A stretch of 64,000 nt of DNA from Actinomyces sp. oral taxon 414 (GTDB taxonomy: Bacteria; Actinomycetota; Actinomycetes; Actinomycetales; Actinomycetaceae): NCBI RefSeq assembly GCF_001278845.1, contig NZ_CP012590.1, positions 1,736,001 through 1,800,000 of the forward strand, read 5' to 3'. The notes under the pieces were generated by a model, which was not told the origin of the DNA, made no database searches, and was given only the letters and a program-made list of their open reading frames with translations. The position numbers and the translations under genes were made by a program. Of the stretch, positions 38,784 through 48,093 are shown one piece after another; position 1 is the stretch's first letter; each line of letters begins with the position of its first letter.

Positions 38784-40066
38784 GGCGCGACGCCCCCCGG
38801 CCGGTGCGCACCCCCGGGACGACGGATCATCCGATCGGATCCGACGACGTCCTGCCCTACCCCCGTCCCCGCGAGGGGCTGCCGCCCGTGACCGACGCCC
38901 CGCGGGCGCTGGAGGCCGCCGTCGGGGCGCTGGCCGCCGGGAGCGGGCCCGTGGCCGTCGACGCCGAGCGCGCCTCGGGGTTCCGCTACGGGCAGGACGC
39001 CTACCTCGTGCAGCTGCGCCGCGAGGGCGCGGGGACCTTCCTCGTCGACCCGGTCGGCGCCGGCCCGCTGGAGGCGCTGGGGGGCGCGCTGGACGGCCCG
39101 GAGTGGATCCTGCACGCCGCCGACCAGGACCTGCCGTGCCTGGCGGCCCTCGGGCTCGCGCCCCGCAGCCTGTTCGACACCGAGCTGGCCGCCCGTCTCC
39201 TGGGCCGCCGGCACGTGGGGCTCGGGGCGGTGCTCGAGGAGACCCTCGGGCTGCGCCTGGCCAAGGACCACGCGGCCGCCGACTGGTCGACCCGCCCTCT
39301 GCCGGAGACCTGGCTGGTGTACGCGGCCCTCGACGTCGAGCTCCTCATCGAGCTGCGCGCCGCTCTGGCCGACGAGCTCGCCGCGGCCGGCAAGGCCGAC
39401 TGGGCGGCCCAGGAGTTCGAGTACGAGCGGACCCGCCCCCCGCGCCCGGCCAAGACCGACCCGTGGCGCCGGATCCCGCGCGCCGGACGGGCCGTGCGCT
39501 CCCCCAGGTCGCTGGCCGTACTGCGCGAGCTGTGGACGACCCGCGAGGAGCTGGCCCGGGAGCTGGACCTGTGCCCCTCCAAGGTCCTGTCCCACGGCGC
39601 CCTGGTCGCCGCGGCCCTGGCCCGCCCGACCTCGCGGCGCAAGATGGAGTCCCTGCGCGAATTCTCCTCCCGCCAGGCCCGCGCCCACCGCGAGCTGTGG
39701 TGGCGGGCGATCGAGCGGGCCCTGGAGCTGCCCGAGGAGGAGCTCCCGCCCGTCCACCCGCCCCTGGCGCCGGGCGAGTTGCCCCAGCCGCGCTCGTGGT
39801 CCCGCCGCCATCCCGAGGCGGCCACGGCCCTGGAGGAGGTGCGTGGCGCCGTGCGCACCCGCGCCGAGCACATCCGGGTGCCGCAGGAGCTGCTGGTCTC
39901 CCCCGACGTCCAGCGCCGCCTGGCCTGGGCCGTGGGCGAGGAGGAGGCCGACGGCGGCGCGCCGGACGTGTCCGTCAGGGCTCTGGCGACCCGCATGACC
40001 GGGCTCGGCGCCCGCCCCTGGCAGGTGGAGCAGGCGGCCCCGGCCCTGTCCGACGCCCTGGCCTAG
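38780..40066 (+). CDS. rnd: ribonuclease D family 3'-5' exonuclease with HRDC domain
   Basis: A 428-residue DEDD exonuclease. The first catalytic pair D61/E63 is in VAVDAERASGF, the second aspartate in LHAADQDLPCL and the last motif in WLVYAALDVELL (Y-x3-D type). An HRDC domain follows (SPRSLAVLRELWTTREELAR). RNase D trims tRNA precursors and other structured RNA 3' ends. The GTG at 38780 overlaps the DUF3000 stop; conserved homology starts around residue 39, so the exact N-terminus is uncertain. Confidence 0.9.
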   Translation: MRRDAPRPVRTPGTTDHPIGSDDVLPYPRPREGLPPVTDAPRALEAAVGALAAGSGPVAVDAERASGFRYGQDAYLVQLRREGAGTFLVDPVGAGPLEALGGALDGPEWILHAADQDLPCLAALGLAPRSLFDTELAARLLGRRHVGLGAVLEETLGLRLAKDHAAADWSTRPLPETWLVYAALDVELLIELRAALADELAAAGKADWAAQEFEYERTRPPRPAKTDPWRRIPRAGRAVRSPRSLAVLRELWTTREELARELDLCPSKVLSHGALVAAALARPTSRRKMESLREFSSRQARAHRELWWRAIERALELPEEELPPVHPPLAPGELPQPRSWSRRHPEAATALEEVRGAVRTRAEHIRVPQELLVSPDVQRRLAWAVGEEEADGGAPDVSVRALATRMTGLGARPWQVEQAAPALSDALA

Positions 40067-40131
40067 GGCCCGCCGGGCCCCGGGACGGCGGCCGCGACGG
40101 CGCCCCGGTCCGACCCCGCCCGGTCCCGGAG

Positions 40132-41016
40132 TCAGTGGACGGTGAAGCCGTGGGCGCGGAAGATCTCGCGGGTGGACTCGACGAGCTCGGGGTCGGGCGG
40201 GCGCGTGTCCTTGAGCTTGTACTCCAGGTTCAGCGCCCGCCACTTGTCGGCCCCCATCTGGTGGAAGGGCAGGACCTCGACCCTGCTGACCACCGGGCGC
40301 CAGCGCTCGACGATGCGGGCGACGTTCTCGACGTTGGCGGGGTCGTCGGTCAGGCCCGGCACGAGGACGAAGCGCACCCACGTCTCAATGCCCCGGGCCG
40401 CGAGCCGGTCGCCGAAGGCGATGGTCGGCGCCAGGGAGCGTCCCGTGACCCTCTTGTAGGTCTGCTCGTCGCCGCTCTTGACGTCCAGGAGCACCAGGTC
40501 GATGTCGTCGAGCATCTCGTCGGTGCAGTTGGCGCCCAGGTAGCCGGAGGTGTCGATGCAGGTGTGAATGCCCATCTTCTTGGCCCCCCTGAGTAGGCGG
40601 GCGGCGAAGGCCGGCTGCATGAGCACCTCGCCCCCGGACAGGGTGATGCCGCCCTTGGAGGCGCGGAACACGCCGCGGTAGCGCCTCATGCGCCGCAGCA
40701 GCTCGTCCGCGGTCACCGGCTCGCCGTCGCGCATGAGGAAGGTGTCCGGGTTGTGGCAGTACAGGCACCGCAGCGGGCAGCCGTTGAGGAAGACGGTCAT
40801 CCTCGTGCCCGGCCCGTCCACCGCCGTGACCAGCTCCCAGGAGTGGATGGACCCCAGCGTCCCCTCGCGCATGCGCGCCAGGCGCTCGGAGCGCTGGAGG
40901 TCGCTCAGCTCCTCCAGCCCGCCGATCCCGGCCCCGCGCAGACGGGCGGCCGGGGCCAGGAAGTCCTGGTCCCGGCCGCCCGGCGCCGCGACGGGTGCGA
41001 TGGTCTCAGTAGTCAT
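40132..41016 (-). CDS. pflA: pyruvate formate-lyase-activating enzyme (radical SAM)
   Basis: A 294-residue radical SAM enzyme with the 4Fe-4S motif C80-x3-C84-x2-C87 (NGCPLRCLYCHNP) and the later GGITLSGGEVLMQ segment. It abstracts the alpha-hydrogen of the conserved glycine in its partner to create the glycyl radical under anaerobic conditions. In this locus that glycine is on the separate 81-residue protein encoded 24 bp upstream. The N-terminal ~45 residues before the usual start of the domain are extra. Confidence 0.95.
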   Translation of the reverse strand: MTTETIAPVAAPGGRDQDFLAPAARLRGAGIGGLEELSDLQRSERLARMREGTLGSIHSWELVTAVDGPGTRMTVFLNGCPLRCLYCHNPDTFLMRDGEPVTADELLRRMRRYRGVFRASKGGITLSGGEVLMQPAFAARLLRGAKKMGIHTCIDTSGYLGANCTDEMLDDIDLVLLDVKSGDEQTYKRVTGRSLAPTIAFGDRLAARGIETWVRFVLVPGLTDDPANVENVARIVERWRPVVSRVEVLPFHQMGADKWRALNLEYKLKDTRPPDPELVESTREIFRAHGFTVH

Positions 41017-41039
41017 CCGAGTCCAGCACCGCCGCCGGC

Positions 41040-41285
41040 TCAGGCGCCGGCGTGGAAGGTGCGGTTGAGGACGTCGAGCTGCTGCTCGCGCGTGAGCTTG
41101 ACGAAGTTGACGGCGTAGCCGGAGACGCGCACCGTCAGGTTCGGGTAGTTCTCCGGGTGCTCCATCGCGTCCTCGAGGGTGTTGCGGTCCAGGACGTTGA
41201 TATTGGCGTGGTACAGGCCCTTGACGCCGCCGTTGTCCTCGCGCTGCGCCTTCATGGAGGCGAGGCGCTCTTCGTACGTGGCCAT
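41040..41285 (-). CDS. stand-alone glycyl-radical domain of pyruvate formate-lyase (GrcA/YfiD-like)
   Basis: An 81-residue protein whose residues ~27-78 match the last ~55 residues of ordinary pyruvate formate-lyase. [20 protein letters not shown] leads to the radical site RVSGYAV (Gly56) and then [15 protein letters not shown]. The large subunit encoded upstream ends exactly where this domain would normally begin. It has its own Shine-Dalgarno sequence (GAAAGGGG, 6-nt spacing) and ATG, 62 bp after the pflB stop, so this is a true gene and not a frameshift. It should supply the glycyl radical in trans. E. coli GrcA does so for oxygen-damaged PFL; here it looks obligatory. Confidence 0.92.
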   Translation of the reverse strand: MATYEERLASMKAQREDNGGVKGLYHANINVLDRNTLEDAMEHPENYPNLTVRVSGYAVNFVKLTREQQLDVLNRTFHAGA

Positions 41286-41347
41286 ATTCGGCCCCTTTCT
41301 AGTGTGAGAGATGTGATTCGACAGAGAGTCGAGGGGAGACCGGCCGG

Positions 41348-43468
41348 TCAGACCTCGGCGCAGTCGTCGGGCACGAAGCCGGCGTCGAGGATGCCCACGA
41401 GGTTGGCCACGCGCTCGTCGAGCGTGCGGCCCAGGCCCTGCGGGGTGATGGTGTTGGTCAGGGAGATACCGTCGAGGGCGTCGTTGTAGTCGAGCTTGCC
41501 CACGCTCAGCATGGAGGCGACCATGCCGTGGGTGTCCATGCCGTTCTCCGGGTTGGCGCCGGGCGAGAAGGGCGTGCCCTTGGCGTGGCCGGAGGGGAAG
41601 GAGCCGGTGGCCTTACCGTAGACGACGTTGGAGGTGATGGTGAGCACCGACTGGGTGGGGATGGCGTCGCGGTAGAAGGGCTGCTCCTTGATCTTGGACA
41701 TGATCGTGTGGACCACGGTGGCGGCGATGTCGTCGGCGCGGTCGTCGTCGTTGCCGTAGATGGGGAAGTCGCCCTCGGTGACGTAGTCGACCACCAGGCC
41801 GGTCTCGTCGCGCACCGGGGTGACCTTCGCGTACTTGATGGCGCTCAGGGAGTCGGCGACGATGGACAGCCCGGCGATGCCGCAGCCCATGGTGCGCACG
41901 ATCTCGGAGTCGTGCAGCGCCATCTCGATGGCCTCGTAGGCGTAGCGGTCGTGGCAGTAGTGGATGATGTTGAGGGCCTCGACGTAGGTGGCCACCACCC
42001 AGTCGAGCATCTTCTCGTACTTGTCCCACACCTCGTCGAAGTCCAGCGGCCCGTCGCCCTCAATGCCGGGCAGGCCGTCCACGACCCGCCTGCCGGTCAT
42101 CTCGTCGCGCCCGCCGTTAATGGCGTAGAGCAGGCCCTTGGCGGCGTTGACGCGGGCGCCGAAGAACTGCATCTGCTTGCCCACGCGCATGGGCGACACG
42201 CAGCAGGCGATGGCGGCGTCGTCGCCCCAGTGCTCGCGGATCTGCTCGTCGGCCTCGTACTGGATGGAGGAGGTGGTGATCGAGATCAGGGCGCAGAAGT
42301 CCTTGTAGCCCTGCGGCAGGTTCTCGTTCCAGAAGATGGTGATGTTGGGCTCCGGGGCGGGGCCGAGGTTGCGCAGCGTCTGGAGCAGGCGGAAGGAGGT
42401 CTTGGTGACCATGGACCGGCCGTCCTCGCCGAAGCCGGCGTCGGACCAGGTGGCCCAGTAGGGGTCGCCGGAGAAGATCTGGTCGTAGTCGGTGGTGCGC
42501 AGGAAGCGGGTGATGCGCAGCTTCATGACGATGTTGTCGATGAGCTCCTGGGCGCGGGTCTCATCGATGACGCCGGCCTTAAGGTCGCGCTCGAAGTAGA
42601 TGTCGAGGAAGGCCGACAGGCGCCCGATGCTCATGGCGGCGCCGTCCTGGGACTTCACGGAGGCCAGGTAGGCGAAGTAGGTCCACTGGACGGCCTCGTG
42701 GGCGTCCTTGGCCGGCCCGGAGATGTCGAAGCCGTAGGAGGCGGCCATGGCCTTGAGCTTCTTGAGGGCCTTGATCTGCTCGGCGTGCTCCTCGCGGTAG
42801 CGGGCCCAGTGCTCGGAGAAGGGCTGGCCGGCGACGGCGTCCTTGGCCTTCTGCTTGAGCTCGATGAGCCGGTCGACGCCGTACAGGGCCACGCGGCGGT
42901 AGTCGCCGATAATGCGGCCGCGCCCGTAGGCGTCGGGCAGGCCGGTAATGATGTGGGACGAGCGGGCGGCGCGGATGCGCGGGGTGTAGATGTCGAAGAC
43001 GGCGTCGTTGTGGGTCTTGCGGTAGCGGGTGAAGATCTTCTGGACCTCGGGGTCGATCTCCTTGCCGGCCTCCTTGATCGCCTGGGCGACCATGCGCCAC
43101 CCGCCGTTGGGCATCATGGCGCGCTTGAGCGGGGAGTCGGTCTGCAGGCCGACGACGACGTCGTCGTCGGCGGAGATGTAACCGGGGGCGAAGGCGTCGA
43201 TGTCCGAGGGGGTGTGGGTGTCGACGTCGAGGATGCGCACCTTGCGCTCCTGGGCCAGGTAGTCCTTCTCCAGGGTGTCCCACAGGCGCAGGGTCTTGTC
43301 GGTGGCGCCGGATAGGAACGAGGCGTCGCCGTCGTAGGGGGTGTAGTTGCGCTGAATGAAGTCGCGGACGTCGATGTCCTCGGCCCACGGGCCCGTGACG
43401 AATCCCTCCCACGCGTCGCGGCTGGTGGTGTCCTCCGCCGTGGCGGATGCTGTGACCTCGGTGGTCAT
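41348..43468 (-). CDS. pflB: formate C-acetyltransferase (pyruvate formate-lyase) core, lacking the glycyl-radical domain
   Basis: A 706-residue core enzyme that converts pyruvate and CoA to acetyl-CoA and formate. The catalytic cysteine pair C422-C423 is present ([12 protein letters not shown]), and the chain is colinear with PflB up to TNLAGL-like [13 protein letters not shown]. It then stops (DDCAEV), and the RVSGYAV radical loop found in normal PflB is missing. That segment is encoded separately at 41040-41285. The ATG at 43468 follows CAGGAGG. The operon order is pflB, radical subunit, pflA. Candidate DosR-type boxes lie upstream. Confidence 0.95.
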   Translation of the reverse strand: MTTEVTASATAEDTTSRDAWEGFVTGPWAEDIDVRDFIQRNYTPYDGDASFLSGATDKTLRLWDTLEKDYLAQERKVRILDVDTHTPSDIDAFAPGYISADDDVVVGLQTDSPLKRAMMPNGGWRMVAQAIKEAGKEIDPEVQKIFTRYRKTHNDAVFDIYTPRIRAARSSHIITGLPDAYGRGRIIGDYRRVALYGVDRLIELKQKAKDAVAGQPFSEHWARYREEHAEQIKALKKLKAMAASYGFDISGPAKDAHEAVQWTYFAYLASVKSQDGAAMSIGRLSAFLDIYFERDLKAGVIDETRAQELIDNIVMKLRITRFLRTTDYDQIFSGDPYWATWSDAGFGEDGRSMVTKTSFRLLQTLRNLGPAPEPNITIFWNENLPQGYKDFCALISITTSSIQYEADEQIREHWGDDAAIACCVSPMRVGKQMQFFGARVNAAKGLLYAINGGRDEMTGRRVVDGLPGIEGDGPLDFDEVWDKYEKMLDWVVATYVEALNIIHYCHDRYAYEAIEMALHDSEIVRTMGCGIAGLSIVADSLSAIKYAKVTPVRDETGLVVDYVTEGDFPIYGNDDDRADDIAATVVHTIMSKIKEQPFYRDAIPTQSVLTITSNVVYGKATGSFPSGHAKGTPFSPGANPENGMDTHGMVASMLSVGKLDYNDALDGISLTNTITPQGLGRTLDERVANLVGILDAGFVPDDCAEV

Positions 43469-43592
43469 CCGTGCCTCCTGTAGTGGGTGACCGGAGGCCA
43501 CCCGGTTGTGTGCGCCCTTGTGGGGCGTGGCGGTACGTCGTCGCGCCGTCGCCTCCAGGGTAGGCCGAGCGCACCGGCCCATGGGAGGATCG

Positions 43593-43606
43593 CGGACGAC
43601 TGTCCG
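43593..43606. promoter_or_regulatory. weaker DosR-type palindrome, pflB promoter (proximal)
   Basis: CGGACGACTGTCCG has the same GGAC-N4-GTCC spacing as the stronger palindrome centred 54 bp upstream. If the TACCCT at 43562-43557 (minus strand) is the -10 box, this site is centred near -50. Confidence 0.35.
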
Positions 43607-43646
43607 GTGGGATCACTCACAAACGCGAAGTGGGTATTCCGACCCA

Positions 43647-43660
43647 GGGACTAAAGTCCC
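43647..43660. promoter_or_regulatory. DosR/DevR-box-like palindrome upstream of pflB
   Basis: GGGACTAAAGTCCC is a perfect palindrome and fits the core of the mycobacterial DosR consensus GGGACTWWAGTCCC at every position. It lies 179 bp before the pflB ATG, in the 286-bp gap that otherwise holds no gene. DosR activates genes under hypoxia or NO, which fits an anaerobic enzyme. No DosR-like regulator gene is in this window. A further partial match (GGGACTTAGGACC) lies at 43750 across the dxs stop codon. Confidence 0.55.
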
Positions 43661-43754
43661 GAGTCCGATTTCACAGAGGGACAATTGGCGCTCCGGAGCC
43701 GCGAAGTGCGCCTCGACCGGACCCCTCCACCGCCGCGCGCCACGCCGTCGGGAC

Positions 43755-45866
43755 TTAGGACCGGCGTCCCAGTCCCAGGGCCGTGCGCTCAATGCCCGCG
43801 GCGTCCATGCCGAAGTCCGCCAGCAGCTGGGACCGCTCGGCGGTGGCGACGAAGCGGCGCGGCACGCCCACCCGGGCCACCACCGGACGGGCCCCGCCGC
43901 CCGCGGCGCCGTCCTCCAGGGCGTCGCGCAGCCGCGAGCCCACCCCGCCCTCGACCAGGCCGTCCTCGACGACGACGACGCCGCGCGCCGCGGCCGCCAG
44001 GCCGACCAGCGCGCGCGGCACGGGCACCACCCAGCGGGGGCACGCCACCGTGACGGCCTCGCCCCGGGCGACCAGCGCCCGCCCCGCCTCCAGGGTCGCC
44101 GGGACCATGGCGCCCACGCCCACCAGAAGCAGCGGCCCGCCGGCCCCCTCCCCCGCGGCCTCCAGGAGGATGTCGACGGCCCCGAAGGGCCCCTCGTCGT
44201 CGTCCCCGACCGTGCGCACCGCCGGCAGGGGCGCGGGCAGCGCCCCCTTGGGGTAGCGCACAATCGTCGGCCCGTCGTCCACGCCCACCGCAATGCGCAG
44301 GGCCTCGCGCAGGGTCCGCTCGTCGCGGGGCGCCGCCAGGCGCAGCCCGGGCACCAGGGAGAACAGGGCCATGTCCCACATGCCGTTGTGGCTCGCCCCG
44401 TCGGTGCCCGTCAGCCCCGCCCGGTCCAGCACAATGGTCACGCCCGCGCCGTGGAGCCCCACATCCATGAGCACCTGATCGAAGGCCCGGTTGAGGAAGG
44501 TGGCGTACAGGGCCACCACCGGGTGCAGGCCCGCGTAGGCCATGCCCGCCGCCGCGGTCAGGGCGTGCTGCTCGGCGATGCCCACGTCGACGACGCGCTC
44601 GGGCATGGCGTCGGCCAGGGGCTGGAGCCCCACCGGCTGCTGCATGGCCGCGGTAATGGCCACGATCCGCTCGTCGGCGCGCGCCAGGGACACGATCTCC
44701 TCGGCGAACACGGCCGTCCACCCGAAGCGCTCGGGCACCACCGGCAGCCCGGTTTCGGGGTGGATGCGCCCCACGGCGTGGAAGCGGTCGGCCACATTGT
44801 TCTCCGCCGGTGTGTAGCCGCGGCCCTTCTGGGTGATGACGTGGACGATGACCGGGTCGGCGTACTCGCGCGCCCGAGTCAGGGCGAACTCCAGGGCGGT
44901 CTCGTCGTGCCCGTCGACCGGGCCGGTGTACTTGATGCCCAGGTCCTCGAAGAAGGCCGAGGGCACCAGCACGTCCTTGAGCCCCCGCTTGAGGCCGTGG
45001 AGGGCGTCGAAGGCGGCCCGCCCCGGGGCGCCCTGGGACAGCAGCCCGCGCTTGACGGTCGACAGCATGCGCTCGTAGCCCGGATTGGTGCGCAGGGCGT
45101 CGAGGTGGTGGGCCAGCCCGCCAATGGTGGGGGCGTAGGAGCGGCCGTTGTCGTTGACGACGATGACCAGGTGCTTGTCGTCGGAGTCGGCGATATTGTC
45201 CAGCGCCTCCCAGGCCATGCCCCCCGTCATGGCCCCGTCGCCGATCACCGCCACCACGTGGCGGTCGGAGCGGCCCTGGAGCCGGTTGGCCCGAGCGATG
45301 CCGTCCGCCCAGGACAGGGCCGTCGAGGCGTGGGAGTTCTCCACCACGTCGTGCACCGACTCGGACCTGGCCGGGTAGCCGGACACCCCGCCGCGCTCGC
45401 GCAGGCGGCCGAAGTCCTGGCGCCCGGTGAGCAGCTTGTGGACGTAGGCCTGGTGGCCGGTGTCGAAGACGATGGCGTCGCGCGGGGAGCGGAAGACCCG
45501 GTGCAGGGCGATGGTCAGCTCCACCACGCCCAGATTGGGGCCCAGGTGGCCGCCGGTGCGCGAGACGGCGGCCACCAGGTAGCGACGTATCTCCGCCGCG
45601 AGCGCGACCAGGTCCTCGCTGGTCAGGCGGGAGAGGTCGGCGGGGCGGCGGATGGTCGACAGCAGGGGCGTCGCGGGCAGCTCGGGGGCCGCCTCCCCGG
45701 GGGCCCCGGAGGCCGGCGGTGTCCCGGGGGCGGGCGGCTCGGAGGTCGCGGGCGGTTCGGGTGCCGCCCGCCCGGGCCCCCCGGCCCCCCCGGGCGGCTC
45801 GGGCGCCGCGGGGGCCGCGCCGGGATCGTCGCGATGCTCGACCAGCGTCCGGGTCCGCTCTGACAT
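43755..45866 (-). CDS. dxs: 1-deoxy-D-xylulose-5-phosphate synthase
   Basis: A 703-residue ThDP enzyme that condenses pyruvate and glyceraldehyde-3-phosphate, the first step of the MEP isoprenoid pathway. The ThDP-binding motif is GDGAMTGGMAWEALDNIA followed by VIVVNDN, and the early GGHLGPNLGVVELTIALH and FDTGHQAYVHKLLTG are typical. The first ~65 residues are a Pro/Ala/Gly-rich extension not found in compact DXS proteins, whose homology begins at LLSTIRRPADL. ATG at 45866 with AGGAGG upstream. It is divergent from the S9 peptidase. Confidence 0.95.
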   Translation of the reverse strand: MSERTRTLVEHRDDPGAAPAAPEPPGGAGGPGRAAPEPPATSEPPAPGTPPASGAPGEAAPELPATPLLSTIRRPADLSRLTSEDLVALAAEIRRYLVAAVSRTGGHLGPNLGVVELTIALHRVFRSPRDAIVFDTGHQAYVHKLLTGRQDFGRLRERGGVSGYPARSESVHDVVENSHASTALSWADGIARANRLQGRSDRHVVAVIGDGAMTGGMAWEALDNIADSDDKHLVIVVNDNGRSYAPTIGGLAHHLDALRTNPGYERMLSTVKRGLLSQGAPGRAAFDALHGLKRGLKDVLVPSAFFEDLGIKYTGPVDGHDETALEFALTRAREYADPVIVHVITQKGRGYTPAENNVADRFHAVGRIHPETGLPVVPERFGWTAVFAEEIVSLARADERIVAITAAMQQPVGLQPLADAMPERVVDVGIAEQHALTAAAGMAYAGLHPVVALYATFLNRAFDQVLMDVGLHGAGVTIVLDRAGLTGTDGASHNGMWDMALFSLVPGLRLAAPRDERTLREALRIAVGVDDGPTIVRYPKGALPAPLPAVRTVGDDDEGPFGAVDILLEAAGEGAGGPLLLVGVGAMVPATLEAGRALVARGEAVTVACPRWVVPVPRALVGLAAAARGVVVVEDGLVEGGVGSRLRDALEDGAAGGGARPVVARVGVPRRFVATAERSQLLADFGMDAAGIERTALGLGRRS

Positions 45867-46088
45867 CGCCGTCGTCCTCCTGCTTGTCTTGCGCCTGCTC
45901 GCGCGCCGCGGCGCGGCGCGGCCGACCCATGACGCCGGTCACGGGCAGTCACTCCAGCATAGGCGCTCGCGGCCGGTCCGGCGCCGCGGGACGGTCGGCC
46001 GCCGCACCCCGGGCGGGGGAGCACGTAAGGTGGTCCTTGCAGCGCGCCTCCGGCCCGCCCCGGGGCGCCCCGAGCACGAGGAGCACCC

Positions 46089-48092
46089 GTGAGCACCACC
46101 GCCCCCTATGGCACCTGGCCCTCCCCCATCACCCCCGGCACGATCACGACCCGCACGGTGCGCCTGTCCCAGGTCCGCATCGACGGCCCCGACACCTACT
46201 GGGTGGAGCAGCGCGCCTCCCAGGCGGGCCGCAATGTGCTGCTGCGCCGCGACGGCGACGGGCAGATCGGCGAGATCCTGCCGCTGACGCCGTCGGACGA
46301 GCTGGTGGACGTGCGCACGCGCGTGCACGAGTACGGGGGGCGGGCCTATGCGGTGGACTCGGGGGTCGTGGTGGTCTCCCACGCCGGGGACGGGCGCCTG
46401 TACCGCTACGACGTCAACCACCGGCTGCGCGGCCTGGTGCCCCTGACGATCTATGGGGACGTGCGCCACGGCGACCTGGAGATCGACACCGGGCGGGGCC
46501 TGGTCTACGCGGTGAGGGAGGACCACCGGGGCGGGGGCGAGCCGGTCAACACGCTCGTGGCGATCCCCCTGGACGGGTCGGCCGCCCGCGACGACGCCCC
46601 GGTGCGCACGCTCGTGCGGGGGACGGACTTCGTCACCTCCCCGGCCCTGTCGCCCGACGGGGAGCACCTGGCGTGGATCACCTGGGACCACCCGGGCATG
46701 CCGTGGGACGAGGCGGTGTTGCACGTGGGCGACCTGCTGGCCGACGGCACGATCGGCGAGCAGGCGGTCGTCGACGGCGGCGACGGGCATTCGGCGGGCG
46801 AGCCGCGGTGGACCGAGGAGTGCGAGCTGGTGCACGTGTCGAACGCCTCGGGCTACTGGAACCTGTACCGCACCGAGGGCTTCCCGCGCCGGGGCACGAA
46901 CCGGGAGGGCTGGACCGGCAGGCTGCGCACCCGCCCCCTCCACCCGGCGCGGGCGACCTTCTCGGACGCGGCCTGGCAGCTGGGCCCCCACCACTTCGAC
47001 GTCTTGGACGGGGAGCACCTCGTGGCCTCCTGGGCGCGCGAGGGCGTGTGGCACCTGGGAACGGTCAGGCTGGCCAACGGGGAGCTGGAGGAGTGGAACG
47101 TCGGCTGGCAGCCGATCGGGAACGTGGCCGCCGGCGGCGGGCGCGTGGTCATGCTGGCGGGCAGTGAGCTGGATCTGCCGGCGATCGTGGAGGTGCGCGA
47201 CGGCGGCGCGCAGGTGCTGCGCGGCTCGGGGGAGTTCGACCCGCAGGACGTGGGGGTGTCCTTCCCCGACCCGGTGAGCTGGGAGTCGGGCGACGGCGCC
47301 ACGGCACACGGCTTCTTCTACCCGCCGGCCTCGGCGGCGCACACCGGGCCCGACGACGAGCTGCCCCCGCTCATCGTCAATGTCCACGGCGGCCCGACGG
47401 CGGCCGCCCGCCCGGGCTACAACCTGGGCGTGCAGTACTGGACGAGCCGCGGCTTCGCCTACCTGGACGTCAACTACCGGGGCTCGACGGGCCACTCCGT
47501 GGCCTACCGCACGGCGCTCAACGGCCACTGGGGGGTCTACGACGCCGACGACGTGATCGCCGGCGCGCTCCACCTGGCCCGGGCCGGGAAGGTCGACGCC
47601 AAGCGGATGGCGGTGCGCGGGGCCTCGGCGGGCGGCTTCACGGTGCTGTCGGCGCTGGTGCGCTCCGACGTCTTCTCGGCGGCCACCTCCTGCTTCGGGG
47701 TGGCGGACCTGGCCCGGCTGGCGCGCACCACCCACAAGTTCGAGTCCCGCTACATCCAGACACTGGTGGGTGCGAGCGGGCCGGAGGACCCGCTGCTGGC
47801 CGAGCGCTCGCCCATCACCCGCATCGACGCCATCCACGCCCCGCTCCTGCTGCTGCAGGGCAGCGAGGACGCGATCGTGCCCGCCGACCAGGCCACGGCG
47901 ATGCACCGGGCGGTGGCGGACCAGGGGCTGCCCGTGGCCTTGAAGGTCTTCCCCGGCGAGGGGCACGGCTTCCGCATCGACTCCAATATCCGTCGGGCGC
48001 TGGAGGCGGAGCTGAGCTTCTACGCCCAGGTGTGGGGGCTGGACTCCCCGGAGGAGTACCGCGACGCCATCCGGGTGGAGAACCTGGACTGA
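46089..48092 (+). CDS. S9 family prolyl oligopeptidase-type serine peptidase
   Basis: A 667-residue cytosolic protein. A beta-propeller-like N-terminal half (LSPDGEHLAWITWDHPGMPW) precedes an alpha/beta-hydrolase domain with the nucleophile near Ser513 (GASAGGF), the acid near residue 595 (GSEDAIVPADQ) and the histidine near 625 (GEGHGF). It should cleave short peptides, often after proline or as an acylaminoacyl peptidase. GTG start with GAGGAG and 5-nt spacing. A TAAGGT box at 46026 could be its -10. Confidence 0.9.
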   Translation: MSTTAPYGTWPSPITPGTITTRTVRLSQVRIDGPDTYWVEQRASQAGRNVLLRRDGDGQIGEILPLTPSDELVDVRTRVHEYGGRAYAVDSGVVVVSHAGDGRLYRYDVNHRLRGLVPLTIYGDVRHGDLEIDTGRGLVYAVREDHRGGGEPVNTLVAIPLDGSAARDDAPVRTLVRGTDFVTSPALSPDGEHLAWITWDHPGMPWDEAVLHVGDLLADGTIGEQAVVDGGDGHSAGEPRWTEECELVHVSNASGYWNLYRTEGFPRRGTNREGWTGRLRTRPLHPARATFSDAAWQLGPHHFDVLDGEHLVASWAREGVWHLGTVRLANGELEEWNVGWQPIGNVAAGGGRVVMLAGSELDLPAIVEVRDGGAQVLRGSGEFDPQDVGVSFPDPVSWESGDGATAHGFFYPPASAAHTGPDDELPPLIVNVHGGPTAAARPGYNLGVQYWTSRGFAYLDVNYRGSTGHSVAYRTALNGHWGVYDADDVIAGALHLARAGKVDAKRMAVRGASAGGFTVLSALVRSDVFSAATSCFGVADLARLARTTHKFESRYIQTLVGASGPEDPLLAERSPITRIDAIHAPLLLLQGSEDAIVPADQATAMHRAVADQGLPVALKVFPGEGHGFRIDSNIRRALEAELSFYAQVWGLDSPEEYRDAIRVENLD

Positions 48093-48093
48093 T

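Noticed and set aside
41286..41347. Frameshift or sequencing error as the cause of the split PFL
   Set aside because: The pflB frame ends with a proper stop, the gap is 62 bp, and the small gene has its own GAAAGGGG ribosome binding site and ATG. A single indel could not produce this layout.
43750..43763. Third DosR-like site (GGGACTTAGGACC) near the dxs stop
   Set aside because: Matches only the looser motif, overlaps coding sequence and is far from the pflB promoter; not counted as a feature.
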